From the NCBI RefSeq assembly GCF_030816915.1, contig NZ_JAUSYN010000002.1, positions 4,539,501-4,603,500 on the forward strand: a stretch of DNA of 64,000 nt, in the 5' to 3' direction. The translations under genes and the position numbers were made by a program. The DNA is from Streptomyces sp. B3I8. Its GTDB lineage: Bacteria > Actinomycetota > Actinomycetes > Streptomycetales > Streptomycetaceae. Under the pieces are notes generated by a model. It had not been told where the DNA came from, searched no databases, and was given only the letters and a program-made list of their open reading frames with translations. Shown here one piece after another: positions 35,510-42,793 of this stretch; the first letter of the stretch is position 1, and each line of letters starts with the position of its first letter.

Positions 35510-35899
35510 ATGCCCGGCGTGAAGAAAAATAGCCTGTTCAGGTCCCAGGGATTGCTCAAGAGGAGTGCTGTCGTGGCGGCAGCCACTGCGGGACTGGCGG
35601 TTGCGATTCCGGCGACTCCCGCCGCTGCCGTCAGCCGCGTCGATTGTCATTTCCCTGCGGTGATCGACGAGTACGCACGAGTGGAATCACGCGGTTTGCC
35701 CACGTGTTTCGCCAATGCTGGCGGGATGGCGGTGAGTATTGTCAATGTCTCGCAATTCCATTCGGGCAACAATAAGGTCACCTTCTTCTACACCATAGAA
35801 GGGTCGGGCTACGCGAACGCCCTCACCCTGGAAAAGTGGCAGGACCATACCCTGACGTTCGGTGCCAGTGCCCACTTGAACGAAGTATTCATCTGGTGA
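35510..35899 (+). CDS. Secreted beta/gamma-crystallin (Streptomyces killer-toxin-like) protein
   Basis: The 129-residue precursor has a signal peptide (about 1-40, ending ATPAAA). The mature domain of about 89 residues shows the pattern of the Streptomyces killer-toxin-like beta/gamma-crystallin family: CFANAGG, FHSGNNKVTFFY, a Leu-Glu-Lys-Trp turn and a final LNEVFIW strand. Two cysteines (46, 66) could form one disulfide. The family includes a yeast-killing protein and fits small extracellular effectors; activity here is inferred only. ATG 35510 has GGAGGAG 7 bases upstream. Third codon positions include more A/T than in neighbours, hinting at horizontal origin. A hairpin follows. Confidence 0.78.
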   Translation: MPGVKKNSLFRSQGLLKRSAVVAAATAGLAVAIPATPAAAVSRVDCHFPAVIDEYARVESRGLPTCFANAGGMAVSIVNVSQFHSGNNKVTFFYTIEGSGYANALTLEKWQDHTLTFGASAHLNEVFIW

Positions 35900-35907
35900 C
35901 CTCGTCA

Positions 35908-35945
35908 CGTGGCGCCGGACCGGACCGGACCGGATCGGCGCCACG
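35908..35945 (+). terminator. Stem-loop after the crystallin gene
   Basis: CGTGGCGCCG and CGGCGCCACG pair perfectly around an 18-base loop made of GGACC repeats, 8 bases after the stop. Confidence 0.7.
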
Positions 35946-36057
35946 CAGTCCGGAGTGAAGAGGACACCGACGCTCGCGTCCGGTGGCTGCTGGGCAGGTC
36001 CGGCAGGGGGGCGGGGTCACCCGGCCGCAGACTGCGCGCGGGTGGTGCGGGCAGGGG

Positions 36058-36537
36058 TCAGCTCGGCTGGTCGCCGACGTACCGGTAGATCTCGCCGCCG
36101 CTGTTGACGTGCCACACGGTGCCGTCGGCACCCGCGGCGATGTCCGTGGCGGCGCCGGGGATCCTGACCCAGGGGTTGCCGCCGCCGGCGTCGTTGTTGG
36201 TGTACCGGTAGATGGCGCCGGCCGGGTCGACGCCCCACACGTTGGTCCGGGAGCCCACCGCGATCCGTCTCAGGCTGCCGTTGACGTTCTTCCACGGGTT
36301 CGCACTGTCCTGGTCCCCGGTGTACCGGAAGACGTGGTTGCCGCTGTTGACGCCCCACACGGTGCCGTCCGCCGCCGCGCCGATGTCGCCGAGTCCTCCG
36401 GGGATGTTGATCCAGGGGTTGGCGTCGTGGTTGGTGTACCGGTAGATGGCGTCGGCCGCGTTCACCCCCCACACCGTCGTCCTGGACCCCGCCGAGATCG
36501 CGGTGAGACTGCCCGCGATCTTCACCCAATCCGCCAT
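36058..36537 (-). CDS. Tectonin-like beta-propeller protein, four repeats
   Basis: The 159-residue protein consists entirely of four repeats of 36-41 residues (about 4-42, 43-82, 83-123, 124-159). Each has the plan W/I-x-x-I-x-G-x-L-x-x-I-A-x-G-S/D-x-x-x-V-W-G-V followed by IYRYT and a closing NPW, typical of tectonin/TECPR blades that bind glycans or lipids. ATG 36535-36537 has AGGCGG upstream. There is no signal peptide, so it acts in the cytosol or leaves without the Sec pathway. Known tectonin propellers have five or six blades, so four repeats imply an open propeller or oligomer. It is convergent with the crystallin gene. Confidence 0.75.
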   Translation of the reverse strand: MADWVKIAGSLTAISAGSRTTVWGVNAADAIYRYTNHDANPWINIPGGLGDIGAAADGTVWGVNSGNHVFRYTGDQDSANPWKNVNGSLRRIAVGSRTNVWGVDPAGAIYRYTNNDAGGGNPWVRIPGAATDIAAGADGTVWHVNSGGEIYRYVGDQPS

Positions 36538-37311
36538 GCTGAAACCGCCTTCTTTCGTTGCGTATCTGCCCGCATCCTCGGCAGCGGATGAGTAAGCCAA
36601 ACGGGTCCATACCTGTACTAATAAGAAAAAGAGTCCGTAAATCAACGTTTCATCCCGGCTCGCGTGAGGTGCGGCGGGCGGCGAGGAGCTTGGCGGCGAG
36701 CCGGGCGACCGAAAACGCAGTCCCGCCTCTGGGGGATGGACATGAGACCCCGGCCTGTGCAGGCGACAGAGGCGACAGGACCGGAAGACGTCGGTGGGCC
36801 CGGCGTGTCCGACGCCAGACGCTCACCAGGCATCGCGCTGGACACTTGACCGCGCCGCGGTGACCGCCCGGCTCCATCGCCAGGCGCTTCGACTCCGGTC
36901 GCACTTCGGTGTCGATCGCTCAAGGTCCGCTGCCGCAGGTCACTGATCCTGCGTCAAGAAACGGACATCGGCGGGCATTCTCGCGGCTGCTGTCACACTC
37001 CGGCCGGCGGGCGTGGCAGCGCGGCCGGCGGGTGTGGCAGCGCGGCCGGGGTGCGTGACAGCTCGGCTCGTCACGTTCGGTGAGCGTGCCGGCTGTCCTG
37101 TGTCATCGAAACCCTCGGGCCACAGCAGGGGGCGCCCCGGGGGTGCTGGAGCGGAGCGGACAGACCGGCCGAGCTGCCGCTGTCCCCGTATTGATGGTTT
37201 GTCCCGGAAGGTGGCGAAGAGGTGCGACAGCGCCCCTAGCGTGAGCCGCGCCGTGGCCTGCGGCACGGTGTCTTACCTCGGCACCGCAGCAGCGAGAGAC
37301 AAGGAGCGCTG
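36538..37311. other. Intergenic region, 774 bp
   Basis: It separates two divergent genes and is AT-richer near 36540-36660, where the promoter for the tectonin gene should lie. A short leftward frame ending near 36650 has coding character in its last about 20 codons (VARLAAKLLAARRTS), possibly a gene relic. A 21-bp tandem repeat lies at 37000-37058. The last bases hold AAGGAG for the gene at 37312. Confidence 0.5.
37000..37058. repeat. 21-bp tandem repeat, 2 units plus a partial
   Basis: CGGCCGGCGGGCGTGGCAGC+G is repeated once with a single change, and a shortened third copy follows. Confidence 0.8.
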
Positions 37312-37680
37312 ATGGCGAACTTCCAGACCGGCGAGGTTCCCCCCGGCTTCGCGTTCACCGAGAGCGGCGGGCTCATCCACTACAAGTACGGCATCGTCCT
37401 GGCCGTCCCGGCAGCCAACCAGGCCGGCTGGTCAGGCGATATGTGGATCAGCTTCGCCTCCGCCTGGGCGGATGCACGGATCAAGGTGAACTGGCACGAC
37501 GGCTCCAACTGGAGCGCCGCCGTGGACCTGGACGTCACGGCGGCAGGCGGCCGGGTCCACAACGGCGCGAAGCTCCCGACGAGTACGCAGAAGATCTCCA
37601 TCGGCCGCGTCAAGAAGAGTGCGAGCGATACCGAGGACGACATCCCCGTCAGCTGGCTGCTCCAAGTCGCGGAGGCGTGA
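37312..37680 (+). CDS. Uncharacterised 122-residue beta-rich protein
   Basis: I do not recognise this protein. It is soluble, has no signal peptide or membrane segment, contains no cysteine and has six tryptophans in alternating polar/hydrophobic stretches (MWISFASAWADARIKVNW, DGSNWSAAVDLDV, ISIGRVKKS, PVSWLLQV), which suggests a beta-sandwich. ATG 37312 follows AAGGAG, and codon use is normal for the genome, so it is a real gene. It lies in the same accessory stretch as the crystallin and tectonin proteins, both small carbohydrate- or membrane-binding folds. A lectin-like or cytolysin-like role is possible but only a guess from company and size. Confidence 0.75.
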   Translation: MANFQTGEVPPGFAFTESGGLIHYKYGIVLAVPAANQAGWSGDMWISFASAWADARIKVNWHDGSNWSAAVDLDVTAAGGRVHNGAKLPTSTQKISIGRVKKSASDTEDDIPVSWLLQVAEA

Positions 37681-37794
37681 CCCGACTGCCCCTCCTCCAT
37701 TCGCCGATGTCCGGTCCGGACTGCTGGGCCGGACCGGACATCGGCGTGGTGACCGTGGCCCGGCCGTGCGGGTACGCGTCGCCTCCCGGCTTTC

Positions 37795-37980
37795 TCACGC
37801 CTCCGACGCGAACGGCACGAAGCCCGCCCAGGTGAAGGGGGCGAAGGCCAGACGCGGGCCTTCGACGTTCTTGGAGTCGCGCACGTGGACGGTGCCGGGT
37901 GCGGTGGCGATCTCGACGCAGGAGTCACCCTCGCTGCGACTGCTGTAGCTGCTCTTGAACCAGGCTCCGGCCACTTCCAC
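37795..37980 (-). CDS. DUF397 domain protein, remnant of a whiJ-type locus
   Basis: The 61 residues are a typical DUF397 unit: WFKSSYSS, DSCVEIA, VHVRDSKN, FAPFTWAGFV. Such proteins are usually encoded next to an XRE/DUF5753 regulator and an anti-sigma-like ATPase and are thought to work with the regulator. GTG 37980 (or 37974) is possible, but no ribosome-binding site is visible, and the frame continues upstream into scraps of the regulator and of a second DUF397 unit (DSCVEVA). Since both partners here are broken, this gene may be expressed poorly or not at all. Confidence 0.7.
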   Translation of the reverse strand: MEVAGAWFKSSYSSRSEGDSCVEIATAPGTVHVRDSKNVEGPRLAFAPFTWAGFVPFASEA

Positions 37981-38255
37981 GCAGGAGTCGGTCTCCGCCC
38001 CGCTGCGGAACCGCGTCTGCGCGTATGCCGACGTTTGCAGAAGGCCGTGGATGTCGACTGGGTCCTAGAGCAGCGCATCCGCCGTGTCCAGGTACTCCGG
38101 GCGCGGGGCCCGCCTGCCGCCCTCGACCTTGTGGACGAGGTCTTCCCCGTACCCCACCGCTACCGCGAAGTCGGCGGCACGCATCCCGCACGCCTCCCTC
38201 CGCAACCGCAACTGCCGCCCCACCGTGGCGACGACGGCCGGCGCGTTGCGGATCG
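37981..38255 (-). pseudogene. Broken XRE-family (DUF5753) regulator
   Basis: Reading leftward from about 38255, one frame gives the helix-turn-helix of a whiJ-type regulator (VGRQLRLRREACGMRAADF, then GYGEDLVHKVEGGRRAPRP, EYLDTADALL). It meets a TAG stop at 38065-38067. The same frame continues after the stop with HGLLQTSAYAQTRF, a piece of the DUF5753 domain, and then enters the DUF397 gene. An intact member is about 280 residues, so most of the DUF5753 domain has been deleted. Confidence 0.75.
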
Positions 38256-38464
38256 AGGTGACCGACGCGCGTGGCGAACGACTCCCCGAGCCCCAGGCGC
38301 CCGCCCCCGACGCGGAGTCGGGCCGCGGCCTGCTGCTCGTCGAGGCGCCGGCCGACCGCTGGGGAGTCACCGAGGAACGGTTCCCGCGCAGAACGGTGTG
38401 GGCGGAAGTGTCCGTTCAGGTACCGGAGCACGGATTCGCGGGCTTCGGTGACCCCGGCGCCTGA
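38246..38464 (+). pseudogene. 5'-truncated anti-sigma-type ATPase (HATPase) gene fragment
   Basis: The frame gives the C-terminal part of a RsbW-like histidine-kinase-type ATPase: LRIEVTDARGERLP, ESGRGLLLVEAPADRWGV and TVWAEVSV. The N-terminal half, with the catalytic Glu/Asn region, is missing. Upstream the frame crosses directly into sequence antisense to the helix-turn-helix of the broken XRE regulator. TTG 38246 could in principle start a 72-residue fragment. Confidence 0.7.
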
Positions 38465-38700
38465 AAGACAAAAGACCTCGGGAAAGCACCCGTACCGAGC
38501 CCCACCCCTCCCGCCCGTGAGCGGCGAAGGCGCTGGTCACTCGGGTGGGTGAACATCCCCGGCTCGGCTGGATTTTGCGAACGTCGACGGTCCACGCTCG
38601 GCACAGCACGACACACGTCACAGGACATACGTCGGCCCCCGCCGGGACTAGCGATCCCAATGCGGGGGCCTGACCACCAAGGAAGAAACCAGGCTTCCCG

Positions 38701-39678
38701 ATGGATACCCAAAACCCTAGCGTGCCCCCGCACGCCCCGTCCCGCACGACGGACGGCAACCACCCGAACCAGGACCGGTGTCGAGACGGTGAGGGTGACC
38801 AGGACCGGTCGAACCACTCAGGCGGCCTGCTCCACGACAACACCCGTCACACCGCCCGCTTCACGGTGATCGGCAACCACCTCGCCCAGCACCGCCAGTT
38901 GTCGCTGCTGGCGATCGGGCTCGCCGTGTACATCCAGTCGCTGCCGAAGGGCGCCCGCGTCGACATCAAGACGCTCGCCGCCCGCTTCCCGGAGGGCGCG
39001 ACCCGGATCGCGGCCGCCCTGCGCGAGCTGGAGACCCACGGCTACCTGCGCCGCACGCGCGAACGCGTGCCCGACGGCCGCATCGTGACCCGCACGGTCT
39101 CCTGCAACCAGCCGGGCGCCACCCGCCGCCCCCACCGACCGCACGAGGAGCGAACCGGGGCGTCGTCCCGTCCGCGCGGGAAGCGAGCAGCCGCCCCGCG
39201 CAAACCCCTCCCCGCCGTCCCGCGCCCCGCGTACCCCGCCCCCGCACTCCTCCAGCAGGCCACGGACCTCCTCGCGGGCCTGCACCGCCGCGACCCCCGC
39301 CTGCTGCTCTCCGCCTGCGACGCCGCGCACCTGGCCCCCGGCGCAGCGGCCTGGCTGGAGCGCGAGGTGAACCCGGAACTGATCCGCGAAGCCCTGACCG
39401 CCGACCTTCCACCCGAGCCGCTGCACCGCCCGGCCGCCCTGCTGGCCCACCGCCTCACCACCGGGCTCCCGCCCCTGCCCCCGTACCGCAGGCCGGGCGC
39501 CCCGCCCTTGGCCCCGCAGCCGCTCCGCAACTGCGACGGCTGCGACCGAGCCTTCCGGTCCCCGGACCCCGGCGACCGCTGCCGCGACTGCGCCGTACCG
39601 TCTGCGGCCGCCCCTCGTCCAGCCCCCGGAGCGGCCGCAGACGGCGTGGAACCGAACGAGGCCGCTAGGGCCTGTTGA
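38701..39678 (+). CDS. Winged-helix DNA-binding protein with C-terminal zinc ribbon
   Basis: The 325-residue protein has a disordered polar N-terminus (about 1-50) and a winged helix-turn-helix domain (about 53-140: LSLLAIGLAVYIQSLPKG, LAARFPEGATRIAAALRELE, GYLRRTRER). A Pro/Arg-rich linker and a helical region follow, and near the C-terminus a four-Cys ribbon (CDGCDRAF, CRDC). This architecture is common in Streptomyces, often beside whiJ-type loci, and suggests a transcription factor. ATG 38701 is used; AAGGA lies 17 bases upstream, rather far, so a later start cannot be excluded. Targets unknown. Confidence 0.8.
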   Translation: MDTQNPSVPPHAPSRTTDGNHPNQDRCRDGEGDQDRSNHSGGLLHDNTRHTARFTVIGNHLAQHRQLSLLAIGLAVYIQSLPKGARVDIKTLAARFPEGATRIAAALRELETHGYLRRTRERVPDGRIVTRTVSCNQPGATRRPHRPHEERTGASSRPRGKRAAAPRKPLPAVPRPAYPAPALLQQATDLLAGLHRRDPRLLLSACDAAHLAPGAAAWLEREVNPELIREALTADLPPEPLHRPAALLAHRLTTGLPPLPPYRRPGAPPLAPQPLRNCDGCDRAFRSPDPGDRCRDCAVPSAAAPRPAPGAAADGVEPNEAARAC

Positions 39679-39722
39679 GAAAGTGCCGCAGGGCCCGCCC
39701 TCCGGGGATTACGGGACAGCCC

Positions 39723-40211
39723 TCAGCTCCAGGCGGCTCGGACGGGAGTTCCGGCCGGGGCGTTGAGCTGCGCCATCAGGCCCGCGAAGTCTTCGAGGTG
39801 CCATGTGACGACGATCCGGTTGTCGCGGACCTGGTGGATGTCCATCGTGCGCATCTCGATCCGCCGGCCGGTGGGCTCGTGTCCCATGAAGGCGCCCTGG
39901 TGCGTGCCGCTGACCGTGTTCCTGACCGCGACCCGGTCGCGCCCCACGACGAGGTCCTCGTGCTCGACGTGGTAGTCGGGCATGGCCCGGCGGAACACCG
40001 CGATCTGCGCGGCCATTCCCGCCCGTCCCTGCTCCTGGCCGGGTGCGAGCGGGATGTCGACCCAGTCGTCGGCGAGGATCTCGCCGTAGACCGAGGTGTC
40101 GCCGGTGCGGAACGGCTCGTAGAAGGCGCGGACGACGTCGAGGATGCCCGCGTCCGAACGGACCTCAAAGTCGGAGGCGGCGGACGCGACGGTCTGGTTC
40201 TCGGTGCTCAT
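39723..40211 (-). CDS. SnoaL-like (NTF2-fold) ester cyclase family protein
   Basis: The 162-residue protein has the NTF2-like fold of SnoaL-like proteins: VVRAFYEPFRTGDTSVYGEI at the start, then AAQIAVFRRAMPDYHVEHED, FMGHEPTGRRIEMRTMDIHQ and IVVTWHLEDFAGL. Relatives are polyketide cyclases, hydrolases or small-molecule-binding proteins; the actual reaction cannot be told. ATG 40209-40211 follows GAGGAGG-type sequence. It is the second cistron behind the DUF4267 membrane gene (70-bp gap), both facing the TetR gene at 40793. Confidence 0.82.
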   Translation of the reverse strand: MSTENQTVASAASDFEVRSDAGILDVVRAFYEPFRTGDTSVYGEILADDWVDIPLAPGQEQGRAGMAAQIAVFRRAMPDYHVEHEDLVVGRDRVAVRNTVSGTHQGAFMGHEPTGRRIEMRTMDIHQVRDNRIVVTWHLEDFAGLMAQLNAPAGTPVRAAWS

Positions 40212-40281
40212 GAGGAGGATTCCCTGTTCTGGGTGAGGGGGGAGGGCCAGTTCAAGTTCGCTGTCGTGGCCCGGGTGCTCG

Positions 40282-40644
40282 CTACACCAGCGCGAGGACC
40301 AGGCCCGCGGCGACGAGGACCAGGGCGGTGGCCGCGTGGATGCCCAGCGCGTGGGCGAGCCTGCCGCCGTTCGTCCGGACGATGACGGCGTCTCCCACGG
40401 GGGTGAGGGCCGCTGCGACCAGGGCCCAGCCGAAGGCGTGGGAACCGGCGACGCCGAGGACCACGAGAGGCACCACGCCGGAGGTGATGTCGCGGACGCC
40501 CTTGATGTTGGTCAGGGCGCGCAGGCTGTCTTCGGGAACCCCGAATCCAGCCATGGCGACACGCGGGGCCAGCAGGAAGCGGCCGCCGATGACCATGATC
40601 AGAACACAGCCGAGAAGTGCGACGACGAGAGCGGTGATCATCAT
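40282..40644 (-). CDS. DUF4267-type small integral membrane protein
   Basis: The 120-residue protein has four hydrophobic helices and the conserved GIHAATAL and GVRDITSGVVPLVVL segments I associate with DUF4267. Function unknown. Start ATG 40642-40644 (or the next ATG). It is the first gene leftward from a promoter region with three related operator-like sequences and is divergent from a TetR gene. Confidence 0.78.
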   Translation of the reverse strand: MMITALVVALLGCVLIMVIGGRFLLAPRVAMAGFGVPEDSLRALTNIKGVRDITSGVVPLVVLGVAGSHAFGWALVAAALTPVGDAVIVRTNGGRLAHALGIHAATALVLVAAGLVLALV

Positions 40645-40667
40645 GGGCAGGCCCTTCCCGAGGTTGT

Positions 40668-40775
40668 CTAACGACGTTGTATAACACCGTTCTCTAACGA
40701 CGTTAGCATACGTGGGCCCCGTGCTGCCGCCGTGATCCGAGGGTCGGTCGCCGATCTCTAGCGCTGTTACATAAC
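40668..40775. promoter_or_regulatory. Repeated TetR-type operators between the DUF4267 and TetR genes
   Basis: CTAACGACGTTGTATAAC (40668-40685) and CTAGCGCTGTTACATAAC (40758-40775) are related 18-bp sites, and between them lies the near-perfect palindrome CTAACGACGTTAG (40694-40706). One site is close to each divergent start, as expected for a regulator controlling its target and itself. Confidence 0.6.
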
Positions 40776-40792
40776 TGCGCTATTATTCGCTC

Positions 40793-41347
40793 ATGTCTCC
40801 CAGACCGGCCCCGGACCTCGCTCTGAGGCGAGAGCAGATCATCCGCGTCGCACGCGACCTCGCCGAGTCCGAAGGCTGGGCCTCCGTGACGATGCGCCGG
40901 CTCGCCTCCGAACTCGGCGTCACCCAACCGGTGCTGTACTCGGTCTTCACCGGCCGGCAGGCGCTCGTCGACGCGGTGGCGCTCGACGGGTTCACCGCGA
41001 TCGCCGCGGCGCTCGAAGCGGTCGACGCCGAGCCCATGGCGCGTATGCGCGCCTACCTGGAGTTCGCCGTCGCGCAGCCCCGCGTCTACGAGGCGATGTT
41101 CGCGATGCCCTCGACCTTGGAGTTCGGAGCCGGTGACGGCCCCGAACCGCTCCGTCGCGCCTTCGCGGCGATCGGTGCGGCCTTCCCGGGGCCCGATGAC
41201 ACCAGGGCGGAGGTCGCCTGGGCGACGGTGCACGGCCTGGCCGCCCTCCGGATCAGCGGACGTCAGCCGGAGGTCCGCGCGGAGGCTCGACTGGAGCTCG
41301 CTCACCGGATGCTGACCGGGTCACCCGATGACTCGGTCACCCGATGA
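40793..41347 (+). CDS. TetR-family transcriptional regulator
   Basis: The 184-residue regulator has an N-terminal helix-turn-helix (MRRLASELGVTQPVLYSVF, about residues 33-51) and a TetR C-terminal domain (VAWATVHGLAALRISGR). It is divergent from the DUF4267/SnoaL pair, its probable target. The stop codon lies in the second copy of a 16-bp tandem repeat, so the last residues (DDSVTR) may vary between strains. Confidence 0.86.
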   Translation: MSPRPAPDLALRREQIIRVARDLAESEGWASVTMRRLASELGVTQPVLYSVFTGRQALVDAVALDGFTAIAAALEAVDAEPMARMRAYLEFAVAQPRVYEAMFAMPSTLEFGAGDGPEPLRRAFAAIGAAFPGPDDTRAEVAWATVHGLAALRISGRQPEVRAEARLELAHRMLTGSPDDSVTR

Positions 41348-41378
41348 CTCGGTGGCTCAGGCATCCGGTGATCCGGTG
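41321..41378. repeat. 16-bp and 8-bp tandem repeats across the end of the TetR gene
   Basis: TCACCCGATGACTCGG occurs twice in tandem (41321-41352), the second copy holding the TGA stop. ATCCGGTG then occurs twice (41363-41378). Confidence 0.85.
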
Positions 41379-41422
41379 ATCCGTAGGCGCCGACGGCCGC
41401 CGCAGGAGGGGCGTCCCCCGGT

Positions 41423-42664
41423 TCAGGAGCCGTCGCCCGGAACCGCGTGCGCGGGCTGCGGGCGCTCGCTCCGCCGTGCGGTGGCGTGCGGGAGGGCCCG
41501 GTTGCGTATGCCGGACAGCACCTCGTGCGGGCCCAGCCCCTCGGGGTGCCTGCGGACCACTCGTACCCACCAGACGACGACGGCGAGACAGAGGCACGGG
41601 ACGAGGAAGCCGGCCGGCGCGCCTGCCGGATCGGACGCCATCGCGTACACCACGTCCCGGTAACCGATCCCCTCCACGGCATCCGTCCCGGCGGAGGCGG
41701 CCCGCAGGGCGACGCCGGGCAGGGCGGCGCCCGCGACGAACCACACCAGGGCGAAGGGGAGGCCGAGCGCCGTCGCGCGCAGCGACAGCGCGCCGAGCCC
41801 CGGTCTGCCGCCGCTCCCCGTGACGAGCTTCAACAGCAGGGCGTGCTTGCCGGGGGTCGCACCGGTCCAGCGCGGCACCACCACGAACCACAGCACCCAG
41901 ACGAGGAGCGGGACCCACGGCACGGGGTCCGGCCCCAGGGCGAGGTAGACGAGCACGGCGGCGGACCCGGACAGCAGGACGACACCCGTCACATCGAGCA
42001 GCAGGGCGACCAGACGCCGGCCGAAGGGGACCTTCAGCGGGTCGAGGGCGCGTGCGTCCAGGGTGCTCAGGTCCGGCAGCGCGCGGGCCAGGGGGCCGGC
42101 GAGCGCCCAGCCGAGCGCCGCGCCCGCCGTGTTGGCGAGGAGGTCGTCCACGGCGAAGAGACGGTAGGGGCACGCGTAGAGCCCGTACAGCCCCGTGTAC
42201 TGCGTGACCTCGAAGAAGAGCGATCCGGCGAACCCCGCCAGGGTGGCCGCCGTCGGCCCCCGGCGCGCGTGCACCCGTACGAAGACACCCAGCGGGAGCA
42301 GCAGGAAGAGGTTGAACACCGTCTGCCAGACCGCCGGGTTGCCGAGCACCAGGTCATGGAAGGTGACGCGATGGTGCGCCTCCTTCCAGATGTCGCCGAC
42401 GAAACTCCCGGGTGTCCACTGCGGGTGCGCGAACGAGGGGTACTTGGCGCACACGTCGACGGCCCGGGACGGCAGCGGCACGATCGTCAGGCAGAAGGCG
42501 GTGAGCGCGTAGTACACGCCCCCGAACAGGGAGAGCGTGCGCCAGCGCGTCATCACCCCGTGCCGCCGGTAGACGACGACGGCCATCGGCACGAGCAGCA
42601 GCAGGGCGAGCCCCGGAAAGATCAGGGCGGCCGTCCGCACGGGCAACAGGTAGGAGTCCGTCAC
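41423..42664 (-). CDS. VanZ-domain membrane protein fused to an RDD domain
   Basis: The 413-residue protein has two membrane modules: an N-terminal VanZ-like domain (about 15-185; NLFLLLPLGVFVRVHARRG, SLFFEVTQYTGLYG, VDDLLANTAGAALGW) and an RDD domain (about 210-370; FGRRLVALLLDVTG, TGATPGKHALLLKL). VanZ proteins contribute low-level teicoplanin resistance in some bacteria; others are of unknown role. GTG 42664 is chosen because TATAGT sits 7 bases upstream, the geometry of a leaderless message. The earlier ATG 42680-42682 lies inside a 32-bp palindrome that is more likely an operator. Confidence 0.82.
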   Translation of the reverse strand: MTDSYLLPVRTAALIFPGLALLLLVPMAVVVYRRHGVMTRWRTLSLFGGVYYALTAFCLTIVPLPSRAVDVCAKYPSFAHPQWTPGSFVGDIWKEAHHRVTFHDLVLGNPAVWQTVFNLFLLLPLGVFVRVHARRGPTAATLAGFAGSLFFEVTQYTGLYGLYACPYRLFAVDDLLANTAGAALGWALAGPLARALPDLSTLDARALDPLKVPFGRRLVALLLDVTGVVLLSGSAAVLVYLALGPDPVPWVPLLVWVLWFVVVPRWTGATPGKHALLLKLVTGSGGRPGLGALSLRATALGLPFALVWFVAGAALPGVALRAASAGTDAVEGIGYRDVVYAMASDPAGAPAGFLVPCLCLAVVVWWVRVVRRHPEGLGPHEVLSGIRNRALPHATARRSERPQPAHAVPGDGS

Positions 42665-42672
42665 GGGCGGCA

Positions 42673-42704
42673 CTATACACATCGCGTATACGCGCAGTGT
42701 ATAG
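42673..42704. promoter_or_regulatory. 32-bp nested palindrome over the VanZ/RDD promoter
   Basis: CTATACAC and GTGTATAG (8-bp arms) enclose the perfect 12-bp palindrome CGCGTATACGCG; only the two AT/CA steps between them fail to match. The left arm supplies the TATAGT -10 of the leftward gene. The TetR gene just upstream is a candidate binder. Confidence 0.65.
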
Positions 42705-42793
42705 AAGTCGCGGAGGGTGCGGGCGGGGGAGGTCGGAACCGGTTCCGGGCCCGGCCGGGCGCTGCCGTCCGCCGTGGGAACGGCACCGCCGGG

